Source of the DNA: JBGSOW01 sp041738875
GTDB taxonomy: Bacteria; Patescibacteriota; Dojkabacteria; CALFHW01
Assembly: GCA_041738875.1 (NCBI GenBank)
Contig: JBGSOW010000080.1
Location: 1-57,138 of the forward strand
Direction: 5' to 3'
DNA length: 57,138 bases
Shown here piece after piece: positions 7,726 to 14,071 of this stretch. Each line of letters starts with the position of its first letter. The stretch's first letter is position 1. A program made the position numbers and the translations under genes. The notes beneath the pieces are model-generated. The model ran no database searches and was not told the DNA's origin. It saw nothing but the letters and a program-made list of their open reading frames with translations.

Positions 7726-9249
7726 TTATATAAAACTTGGATATGGGAAGTGCGTTGTAGTTATTCCCATAAGCTTTGTAACTGTTGGGGCAATTGATGC
7801 AAGTGAGTCGCTATTTACCAGCCGACTTTTTCCAGCAATATGCTTTTTGTCACCAACAAAAATAAATGGCACGGGTGAGAGAGTGTGTTGAGTATGTGGT
7901 TGATTGTTCTCTTCGTCCCACATTTTTTCGGAATTACCGTGATCTGCTGTAATTAATAGTGTGTATTCGTCTAGTCTATCTTTTATTGCGTCGTAGATTT
8001 TACCAATGCAGAAATCAACTGACTCGGCGGAAATCAAAGCGGCAGCGTAATTGCCAGTGTGCCCAACCATATCGGGACTAGAAAAATTTGCGACGATGAA
8101 GTCAAAACTGTCTTTCTCGACCGCCTCTATAACTTCGCTGGCAATATCGAAATTCCTCATACTTGGTTCGAAATTATACAAAGGTTTGATAAGCCTGTTG
8201 GATTGGAATAATTTCCAAGTTTCGCCTGCTAGCTCTTCTTCGCGCTCACCATTGAAAAAGTAAGTTAAATGGCTATATTTCTCTGTCTCGGTGACGTGAA
8301 GTTGTGTCCTACCTGCAGCAGCTATAACTTCAGCAAGTGTGTTTTTCAAATCTAAACGTGGAAAAGCAATTAATATATCTTTAAATTCCTCACTTGCCCT
8401 AATAAATGACGCGAAAGTTAAATTTTTCAATTCTGACTCAAGTATACGTTTAGTAAGTTGATACATCCGGTCCGATCTGTAGTGGAAAAATAGCACGCCG
8501 TCGCCGTCTCTAATTACGCCCTGTCTTTCAATTAGATACTGTGGCAAAAACTCATCAGTTCTAACTTGAACATAACCCATATTAACTGCGGTTTCTGCGC
8601 TAGTTGCAATATTGCCTGAGCCTTTTACAATTAATTTAAAAGCTTCTTCTGTTTTTTGCCAATCACGGTCACGATCTAAATAGTAGCGTCCTTGTATGCT
8701 TGCGATTTTGATTGTTAATTTATCCTTTAATTCATAAATCTTCTCATTTAGCTGTTTTATATACTTTAGAGCTGATTTTGGAGGCACATCGCGGCCGTCA
8801 GTGAATATATGGATGTATATTTTCTGCGAAAAGTTTTTTTTAGCACACATTCCGAGAATTGCCTCTAAATGATTGGTATGAGAGTGGATTCCCCCATCGC
8901 TAAGGATGCCAATTAACTGCAACCTAGTATTTTTCTTCTCTGTTTCCTCTAAAAGTTCGCTGATTTCAGAGTTATGGAAAAATTCTCCGTTATCTAGTGA
9001 ATTATTTATACGCGTAAGGTCTTGCGGGACTATTTGTCCTGTACCTATCGCCATGTGATTTACTTCGGAAGTTCCAAATTGTCCAGGAGGAAGACCTACT
9101 GCAGGTCCATCTGATTTAAGTCGTAAGTTTGGATAGTCACGAGTAAGTCTGTCGATATTTGGGGTATATGCGTTGGAAATTGCATTGGCCGGTGAGTCTG
9201 GTGCTAGACCCCATCCGTCCATAATCATAAGTAAAACTTTTTTCCGCAT
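7726..9249 (-). CDS. gpmI: 2,3-bisphosphoglycerate-independent phosphoglycerate mutase
   Basis: A 507-aa cytoplasmic metalloenzyme that interconverts 3- and 2-phosphoglycerate in lower glycolysis using two Mn ions. Alkaline-phosphatase superfamily hallmarks: N-terminal LLMIMDGWG (metal-binding Asp11), the phosphorylated serine in GTSEVNHM (Ser61), SDGGIHSH, TDGRDVPP, and the C-terminal metal motifs ADHGNSEKM and HTQHTLSPVPF. Length matches the family (about 510). It is divergent from ychF with 61 bp between the two start codons. A TGGTATATT box ends 5 nt before the ATG, so a leaderless transcript is predicted. Confidence 0.96.
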   Translation of the reverse strand: MRKKVLLMIMDGWGLAPDSPANAISNAYTPNIDRLTRDYPNLRLKSDGPAVGLPPGQFGTSEVNHMAIGTGQIVPQDLTRINNSLDNGEFFHNSEISELLEETEKKNTRLQLIGILSDGGIHSHTNHLEAILGMCAKKNFSQKIYIHIFTDGRDVPPKSALKYIKQLNEKIYELKDKLTIKIASIQGRYYLDRDRDWQKTEEAFKLIVKGSGNIATSAETAVNMGYVQVRTDEFLPQYLIERQGVIRDGDGVLFFHYRSDRMYQLTKRILESELKNLTFASFIRASEEFKDILIAFPRLDLKNTLAEVIAAAGRTQLHVTETEKYSHLTYFFNGEREEELAGETWKLFQSNRLIKPLYNFEPSMRNFDIASEVIEAVEKDSFDFIVANFSSPDMVGHTGNYAAALISAESVDFCIGKIYDAIKDRLDEYTLLITADHGNSEKMWDEENNQPHTQHTLSPVPFIFVGDKKHIAGKSRLVNSDSLASIAPTVTKLMGITTTHFPYPSFI

Positions 9250-9254
9250 ACTTT

Positions 9255-9263
9255 AATATACCA
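9255..9263 (-). promoter_or_regulatory. extended -10 promoter of gpmI
   Basis: Minus-strand TGGTATATT ends 5 nt before the gpmI ATG. It mirrors the ychF promoter across a central palindrome. Confidence 0.6.
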
Positions 9264-9269
9264 TTTGGG

Positions 9270-9290
9270 CCCTAAATTTTAAATTTAGGG
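9270..9290. promoter_or_regulatory. 21-bp perfect palindrome between gpmI and ychF promoters
   Basis: CCCTAAATTT, one central T, then its exact complement AAATTTAGGG. The centre (9280) is almost equidistant from the gpmI -10 (9255-9260) and the ychF -10 (9300-9305), so it covers the -35 zones of both. Weaker outer arms ACCAT/ATGGT (9260-9264 and 9296-9300) extend the dyad. Probably an operator; the protein is unknown. Confidence 0.5.
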
Positions 9291-9296
9291 TATGAA

Positions 9297-9305
9297 TGGT
9301 ATCAT
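9297..9305 (+). promoter_or_regulatory. extended -10 promoter of ychF
   Basis: TGGTATCAT ends 5 nt before the ATG at 9311. An upstream in-frame ATG at 9296 lies ahead of this -10 and would be outside the transcript, which supports 9311 as the start. Confidence 0.6.
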
Positions 9306-9310
9306 CAGAT

Positions 9311-10405
9311 ATGAATATTTCACTAGGAATAGTAGGTTTGCCTAATGTTGGAAAGTCAACATTATTTAATCTACTTACAAAAAAGCAAGTACCAGCGGAA
9401 AACTATCCCTTCAATACGATTGATCCAAATGTCGGAGTTGTGGCTGTCATGGATGAGAGGTTGGATGTTTTAACAGAAATCGTGAACCCAGTAAAAACAC
9501 TGCCAGCAGTTGTTGAGTTTTATGACATTGCGGGTTTAGTAAGAGGCGCAAGTGAAGGTCAAGGCCTTGGTAACCAATTTCTTGGTCACATCCGTGAAGT
9601 TGCTGCAATTATTCATGTGGTCCGTCAGTTCGAAAATAGCGACATCTTACATGTCGAAAACGGGGTTGATATGCTTAGGGACGCAGAAATTATACATACA
9701 GAATTGATTCTAAAAGATATCGATACTGTAAACAAAAGAATCCAAAGTCTTGCCAAACAAGCAAGAAGCGATGGGGACTTTGCAAAAGCAGTTGAGCATT
9801 TGGAGGGGCTACTTGCGCATTTAGATAGCGGGAAACTTGCTAGAGCATATGAACTTCCGCAGGCAGGAAAAGCTGACGTTGCAATAAAAGTTAGGATTGA
9901 GCTGCAACTACTTACAGATAAGCCAATGATGTTTCTAATAAATGTAGAGCCGGAGAATGCGGGTGATGCAATCAATAAGTTAACTCAAATTTATCCTGAC
10001 AGCAAAGTAATATCAATGGACGTCAAATTGGAGAGTGAACTAGCTGAACTAGACACGCAGGACGCGAAAGAACTTATGGAGTCTTATGGTTTAAAGGAGA
10101 GTGGCATTGCGAATTTAACAAAATCAGCATACGAGCTACTTAACTTAATCTCCTATTTTACGGCTGGTGAGAAAGAAGTTCGCGCCTGGACTATAAAAAG
10201 AGGCGAAAATGCTCCTGAAGCTGCTGGCGCAATTCATACTGATTTCACTAAAAATTATATTGCGGCAGAAATAGTCTCTTTCGAGGATTTTGCAGAATTC
10301 AAAGGATGGCAAGGTGCAAGGGACGCGGGCAAAGTTCGCTTGGAAGGAAAAACTTATATTGTTAAAGACGGCGATGTTGCTTTATTCAGAATCGGAGCAG
10401 GCTAG
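9311..10405 (+). CDS. ychF: redox/ribosome-associated ATPase YchF (OLA1 family)
   Basis: A 364-aa Obg-family P-loop protein that binds ATP in place of GTP and associates with ribosomes. The G1 motif GLPNVGKST begins at residue 8, the G2 region NYPFNTIDPNVG follows, and G3 is DIAGLVRGASEGQGLGN. The middle carries a helical coiled-coil insertion, and the C-terminus is a TGS domain (FTAGEKEVRAWTIKRG to the end). Length is typical (about 363). I chose ATG 9311 over the longer ATG 9296 because protein alignment starts at MNISLGIVG and the extended -10 sits between the two codons. Transcribed away from gpmI. Confidence 0.96.
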   Translation: MNISLGIVGLPNVGKSTLFNLLTKKQVPAENYPFNTIDPNVGVVAVMDERLDVLTEIVNPVKTLPAVVEFYDIAGLVRGASEGQGLGNQFLGHIREVAAIIHVVRQFENSDILHVENGVDMLRDAEIIHTELILKDIDTVNKRIQSLAKQARSDGDFAKAVEHLEGLLAHLDSGKLARAYELPQAGKADVAIKVRIELQLLTDKPMMFLINVEPENAGDAINKLTQIYPDSKVISMDVKLESELAELDTQDAKELMESYGLKESGIANLTKSAYELLNLISYFTAGEKEVRAWTIKRGENAPEAAGAIHTDFTKNYIAAEIVSFEDFAEFKGWQGARDAGKVRLEGKTYIVKDGDVALFRIGAG

Positions 10406-10431
10406 TTACAGCAAGTCCTTTGAAGATATAT

Positions 10432-10459
10432 TTGAACAAACCAGAGTATGGTGTATAAT
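10432..10459 (+). promoter_or_regulatory. sigma-70-type promoter of the vapBC operon
   Basis: TTGAAC (10432-10437), a 16-bp spacer, then TATAAT (10454-10459): the best canonical promoter in the window. Its -10 lies inside the operator palindrome. Confidence 0.75.
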
Positions 10460-10468
10460 CTATACACC
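10450..10468. promoter_or_regulatory. operator palindrome over the vapBC -10 box
   Basis: Perfect 8-bp inverted repeat GGTGTATA-ATC-TATACACC containing the -10 hexamer. This is the arrangement expected for autorepression by a ribbon-helix-helix antitoxin or toxin-antitoxin complex. A second weaker dyad, TTGGT to ACCAA (10472-10496), lies just downstream in the leader. Confidence 0.65.
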
Positions 10469-10553
10469 ACGTTGGTAACTGTCCCTGGATAACCAATTTA
10501 ATCGAGAATCCATCTCATATGGTTGTTCGGAGTTAAAATATTAACAAACAAAC

Positions 10554-10823
10554 TTGCGTAGAACGCAGATATACCTTGATACGCAAACAATTCGTTTGCT
10601 TACGAAGTTATCAAGTAAAACGAAAAAGTCTCGCTCTGAACTAATCAGAGAGGCTATAAATAGCTCCTACGAAAAGGCTGGGGTTAAAGAAATAGTCTCA
10701 AGAGCACTTCTGAATAAAAGTTTTGCTAGTGGTAACTCCTCTGAGAGCGACGAGTCAGATACCGTACAGAATAATTCCCAAAATAATTCAAAAGTTTCTA
10801 GAATACAACGCCAATGGTTCTAA
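10554..10823 (+). CDS. ribbon-helix-helix antitoxin (VapB/CopG-like)
   Basis: An 89-aa DNA-binding antitoxin. Residues 2-45 (RRTQIYLDTQTIRLL, then KKSRSELIREAINSSY) are a typical RHH/CopG fold: beta-strand, helix, turn, helix. The rest is a Ser/Asn/Asp-rich disordered tail expected to wrap and inhibit the toxin. The only plausible start is TTG at 10554, since the RRTQIYL strand begins directly after it and there is no in-frame ATG before the fold. The rare start codon may keep antitoxin output low. The stop overlaps the toxin start by 10 nt. The upstream palindrome fits autoregulation. The toxin partner is inferred from adjacency. Confidence 0.85.
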   Translation: MRRTQIYLDTQTIRLLTKLSSKTKKSRSELIREAINSSYEKAGVKEIVSRALLNKSFASGNSSESDESDTVQNNSQNNSKVSRIQRQWF

Positions 10824-11236
10824 TAGACTCCGACGTTATAAGTGCCTGTTTAGCAGGTAAGAAAACTCATGTTAGAGAGGTTACAGATTTATTGGAGCTA
10901 AAAGCAGCGTCAACTACAACCTTTCAGTTAGCCGAGATTTACGCAAAAACCAAGCATGAGGATTTAGCTTCGGTGAAGGCTTTTTTGGATCTATTTTCAA
11001 ATTTAGAGATAACTGCTTCTGCTGCTGAAATGGCCGGCGAGTTTTGGCAACAATATTCTCCTTACTACCCCACTCTGACAGTTGCCGACTGTTTGGTGGC
11101 AGCCACTGCAGTAATTTCTGGTGCGGAAATATATACTTTGCACCCGAAAAACTTCCCAATGACGCAAGTAAGTCTGTATCACAGGACGATTAGGTCTATA
11201 ACGGCTAAATCAAAATTAAGGCTTGACTTGGGCTAA
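10814..11236 (+). CDS. PIN-domain ribonuclease toxin (VapC-like)
   Basis: A 140-aa PIN-domain protein, the expected Mg-dependent endoribonuclease of a type II toxin-antitoxin pair; VapC toxins usually cut tRNA or rRNA. The acidic residues of the active site are in place: D5 (with D7) in VLIDSDV, E41 in FQLAEIY, D92 in VADCLVAATA, and the C-terminal strand AEIYTLHPKNFP, which fits the fourth position. Length is normal. It overlaps the RHH antitoxin by 10 nt, so the two are co-translated. The lexA promoter begins inside its 3' end. Confidence 0.88.
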   Translation: MVLIDSDVISACLAGKKTHVREVTDLLELKAASTTTFQLAEIYAKTKHEDLASVKAFLDLFSNLEITASAAEMAGEFWQQYSPYYPTLTVADCLVAATAVISGAEIYTLHPKNFPMTQVSLYHRTIRSITAKSKLRLDLG

Positions 11237-11252
11237 AGTAAAATTGTATAGT
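11223..11252 (+). promoter_or_regulatory. lexA promoter
   Basis: TTGACT (11223-11228), an 18-bp spacer, TATAGT (11247-11252). The -35 overlaps the end of the vapC-like gene. Predicted start near 11259 leaves a leader of about 66 nt. Confidence 0.55.
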
Positions 11253-11268
11253 TAGTTACCGAAAAACA

Positions 11269-11281
11269 ACCGAAAGTCGGT
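11269..11281. promoter_or_regulatory. possible LexA operator (ACCGA-AAG-TCGGT)
   Basis: A perfect 5-bp inverted repeat with a 3-nt spacer about 10 nt past the predicted lexA start of transcription, with an additional ACCGA half-site at 11258-11262. A position suited to autorepression. It matches neither the E. coli nor the B. subtilis SOS box, so assignment is tentative. Confidence 0.4.
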
Positions 11282-11324
11282 GAAATATTCGCAAACACAG
11301 GTAAACTATTACTGAATTATAACT

Positions 11325-11975
11325 ATGTCGCCTAGTATCTACACAAATCAGAGTGATAAAAAGCTTACAAGAAAGCAACAAAGAGTTCTCACTTTTATAG
11401 AAAGCTATATCGAGACGAATGAACAACCTCCAAGCTTATTTGAGTTAAGAGATTTCTTACAGTTGAAAACGCTTAGTTCAGTGCACCATTATTTACATTC
11501 ACTAGAAGAGAATAAATATTTACGAAGAGATAGAAATCAAACTAAAGGGATCGCTTACCAAGTAAATTCGGGCAAGTATGTCGGTCAATTTATTCGTGTA
11601 CCTATGGTTGGAACTATTACTGCAGGTAAACCAATTGACGCTTTTGAAGAAATATCGAGGTACATAGAGATAGATGTTACTGAACTCCAAGCGAAATCAC
11701 AAAAAGAATATTACGCCTTACTGGTTAAAGGTGACTCGATGATTGAGAGTGGTGTTCATCATGGAGACATTGTAGTGGTTGAGAAAAGATCAAACGTCAA
11801 AAATGGAGAAATGGTAGTAGCACTTCTAGCTGATGGCACAGCTACACTTAAACACATAGAACTTAAAAGAGACAAAATAACTTTGATTCCTGCAAATTCG
11901 AGTTATAAACAAAAGAGTTACCCCCTCGGCGAAGTAATGGTGCAAGGCATTGTGACCAAAATAATGAAGAAATAA
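11325..11975 (+). CDS. lexA: SOS repressor LexA
   Basis: A 216-aa LexA: N-terminal winged helix (residues 15-80, TRKQQRVLTFIESYIETN then QLKTLSSVHHYLHSLE) and C-terminal S24-type autoprotease. The cleavage bond is A100-G101 in GTITAGKP. The catalytic pair is Ser138 in KGDSMIESGVHHGD and Lys176 in GTATLKHIE, and the flanking GDIVVVE fits the family. It represses DNA-damage genes until RecA filaments trigger self-cleavage. The recognition helix differs from well-studied LexA proteins, in keeping with the non-standard palindrome upstream. It follows the toxin-antitoxin pair but has its own promoter. Confidence 0.95.
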   Translation: MSPSIYTNQSDKKLTRKQQRVLTFIESYIETNEQPPSLFELRDFLQLKTLSSVHHYLHSLEENKYLRRDRNQTKGIAYQVNSGKYVGQFIRVPMVGTITAGKPIDAFEEISRYIEIDVTELQAKSQKEYYALLVKGDSMIESGVHHGDIVVVEKRSNVKNGEMVVALLADGTATLKHIELKRDKITLIPANSSYKQKSYPLGEVMVQGIVTKIMKK

Positions 11976-12067
11976 GAAGATCGAGTGGTTGTAATATATA
12001 ATTTGCACTACAAATTAGTACATGCTAACTTAATATAGTATTAATTAAATTAAGTTATATAGCGAGT

Positions 12068-12757
12068 ATGCAGTCATTGAATAAATATATTAAATTACTA
12101 ACAGTAGCTGGAATTACCACGTTTGTGGGTCTTTCTGTATTTGTTGGTTCAGTTGTCGCTTCTTCAACATCGAATTTTAATCAGGTTATAAATCCAGGTA
12201 CTTTATTGGTTGATATAGTTGATGGTGCGTATGCGAGTGTGGTGAATCCAGCAGTTACTTTTCCTGCATATACATTTAACTTTGCATGTTCTAGTAGTGT
12301 AGCTACATTCGGAACAGTAACTGAAACAATTTACGTGCAAAACCCAGATGCAGCTGATAATGGCTGGGTAGTAAGTTTTGCTGCGACAGGATCTCCAACA
12401 GCAACATGGACTGGAACATCAGGTAGTTATGATTTTAACGACGTTACCAACTCAGGTTGTGATGATGGCGGAGATACTGACACGGTTGCTGGAAGAATGA
12501 CAGTTGACCCTTCCACAGCAACAATTAACGTGGGAAACTGTGCAAGTTGTACAACAACAGGAGTTACAGCTGGTAGTTCTGCTGCATTTAATGAAGGTGT
12601 TTTGGATAGTGTTACAATTTTAAATGCATCAGCAGGTTCAAACGATATTGCCGACTTCGTCATGACTGGAATCACAATTACACAAACTATTCCAGCTGAG
12701 CAGCCTGCAGGAAATGATTATGAGATTGATATGACTCTATCTATATTGGCTAGCTAA
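12068..12757 (+). CDS. secreted WxL-like surface protein (unassigned domain)
   Basis: A 229-aa exported protein. A signal peptide (about residues 1-31, ending VVASS) precedes SNFNQVINPGTLLVDIVD, then a beta-rich domain with conserved cysteines (FACSS, SGCDDGGDTD, NCASCTTTG) ending ITQTIPAEQPAGNDYEIDMTLSI. The same domain, including GCxDGGDTD and QxIPAEQxAG, forms the C-terminus of the 824-aa protein at 14072. The ending recalls the C-termini of Gram-positive WxL and other surface-domain proteins, but no W-x-L motif is present. A strong terminator follows. Function is not recognised; probably a non-covalently bound cell-surface protein. Confidence 0.75.
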   Translation: MQSLNKYIKLLTVAGITTFVGLSVFVGSVVASSTSNFNQVINPGTLLVDIVDGAYASVVNPAVTFPAYTFNFACSSSVATFGTVTETIYVQNPDAADNGWVVSFAATGSPTATWTGTSGSYDFNDVTNSGCDDGGDTDTVAGRMTVDPSTATINVGNCASCTTTGVTAGSSAAFNEGVLDSVTILNASAGSNDIADFVMTGITITQTIPAEQPAGNDYEIDMTLSILAS

Positions 12758-12785
12758 TTTAGAATAAATTTTTTCTGTTGAAATT

Positions 12786-12822
12786 AAGCCGCCTATATTT
12801 GTAAAAAATAGGCGGCTTTTTT
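12786..12822 (+). terminator. intrinsic terminator after the 229-aa surface protein
   Basis: An 11-bp perfect stem (AAGCCGCCTAT paired with ATAGGCGGCTT), an 11-nt loop and a T-run. It separates the first surface gene from the next, suggesting that the 12068 gene can be expressed alone. Confidence 0.9.
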
Positions 12823-12856
12823 ATAAAGATTTTTATTAAAAATCTATGAAAGTTAT

Positions 12857-12884
12857 TTGACGCTTATTTAATATAGAAGAATAT
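12857..12884 (+). promoter_or_regulatory. possible promoter of the DUF916-like gene
   Basis: TTGACG (12857-12862), a 16-bp spacer and GAATAT (12879-12884), 6 nt before the ATG at 12891. The -35 is good and the -10 is weak. Confidence 0.35.
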
Positions 12885-12890
12885 GGATAT

Positions 12891-14030
12891 ATGAGAACTG
12901 CATTGAAAATTACTTTATTTACTGTAAGCATTTTGTTTTTCACTGCATTTACTGGGTTAATACAAGCTGTTGAGTATGGAGGGATAGGTGGTAAGCCTGC
13001 TTATCCGGATGAGATGAACCCGCGCACGAAGTCAATTTTCATTTTTCAGTTAGCACCGGGAGAAGAAGCAAAAAATTCTGTCCAAGTTATCAATAATACA
13101 AACGAACAAAAAACGCTAATCGTTTATGCAGCTGATTCAGTAAAATCTTCAGATGGATCATTTGCCTGTAAACAGTATGTCGAGGAAAAAGTAAATGTTG
13201 GTAGTTGGATTGATGTATCAAAAGAAGAAGTTGTTTTGGAGGCAGATTCATTTGAAATTGTGGATTTTACTGTAAGTGCGCCTACTAATGCTTCAGTGGG
13301 TGAGCAAAATGGTTGTATTTTGATACAAGAGAAGAAGGTTGATGAGACAGCGCAGTCAGGGCTTAGTCTTTCATTTAGAACTGGGTTGAGAGTTGCTGTC
13401 ACAATTCCAGGTGAGCAGATTAGGAAGTTGGAGCTAAATCCAATTGTTATAAATCAAGATCAAACTGAAAGTAAAATTGCAATATCCTCTTCAATTACGA
13501 ATGTTGGTAATGTCTCAATCGATACTATGCTTAATTTGCAAGTAAGAGATATTTTAGGATACTCATTTATTGATGCACAAAATGAATACCCTATTTTAAG
13601 AGATGATACTGGAGTATTCAATTTCACCGTAGATAAGCCGTTCTGGGGAGGGTTTATGATTATTTCTCAAAATATAGCTTATGATGAGTCAGATCAAGCA
13701 ATTGTAGGAGTGAATACAACAGGTCCACTCACATTGATTGAAAGTGAAAATCAAACAATTTTTATTGCACCAAACCCAATTGCGATTTTTGTTTATATTA
13801 CATTACTTATAATGCTAATTGCAGCTGCAATTTTGTATGTAAGATATCGTAGAGCTAGAAGTAATTATTATAAATTGTGGAAAACCGAATACCTTGTAAA
13901 ACAGAATGACGACATTAATTCTATTGCAACTAAATATGGATTGAATTGGAAAGAGATTGCAAAAGTAAATAGACTTTCAGCACCATATACATTGGTTTCT
14001 GGTCAAAAATTAAAGATTAGAGACCAGTAA
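12891..14030 (+). CDS. DUF916/WxLIP-like membrane protein with C-terminal LysM
   Basis: A 379-aa protein: signal sequence (residues 1-27), an extracellular pair of Ig-like domains (about 40-285), one transmembrane helix (295-317) with the basic stop RYRRAR, then a LysM domain (about 333-376, YLVKQNDDINSIATKYGLNW to LVSGQKLKI). The first part, with PGEEAKNSVQVINNTNEQKTLIVYAADS and the GLRVAVTIPG segment, resembles DUF916 proteins that bind WxL surface proteins in Firmicutes. Sitting between two genes that share a WxL-like domain supports a WxL-interacting scaffold. If the signal peptide is cleaved, the LysM would be cytoplasmic, which is odd for a peptidoglycan-binding module. Confidence 0.7.
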   Translation: MRTALKITLFTVSILFFTAFTGLIQAVEYGGIGGKPAYPDEMNPRTKSIFIFQLAPGEEAKNSVQVINNTNEQKTLIVYAADSVKSSDGSFACKQYVEEKVNVGSWIDVSKEEVVLEADSFEIVDFTVSAPTNASVGEQNGCILIQEKKVDETAQSGLSLSFRTGLRVAVTIPGEQIRKLELNPIVINQDQTESKIAISSSITNVGNVSIDTMLNLQVRDILGYSFIDAQNEYPILRDDTGVFNFTVDKPFWGGFMIISQNIAYDESDQAIVGVNTTGPLTLIESENQTIFIAPNPIAIFVYITLLIMLIAAAILYVRYRRARSNYYKLWKTEYLVKQNDDINSIATKYGLNWKEIAKVNRLSAPYTLVSGQKLKIRDQ

Positions 14031-14071
14031 GATTAATCAATTAATCAGCTAATTAATTAATCAAATATTCA

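Noticed and set aside
9296..9310. Longer ychF start at ATG 9296
   Set aside because: It lies before the extended -10 box (9297-9305), and the family alignment starts at the next ATG, 9311.
13124..13402. Open frame opposite the DUF916-like gene
   Set aside because: Shadow of the real gene; no start signals and no recognisable domain.
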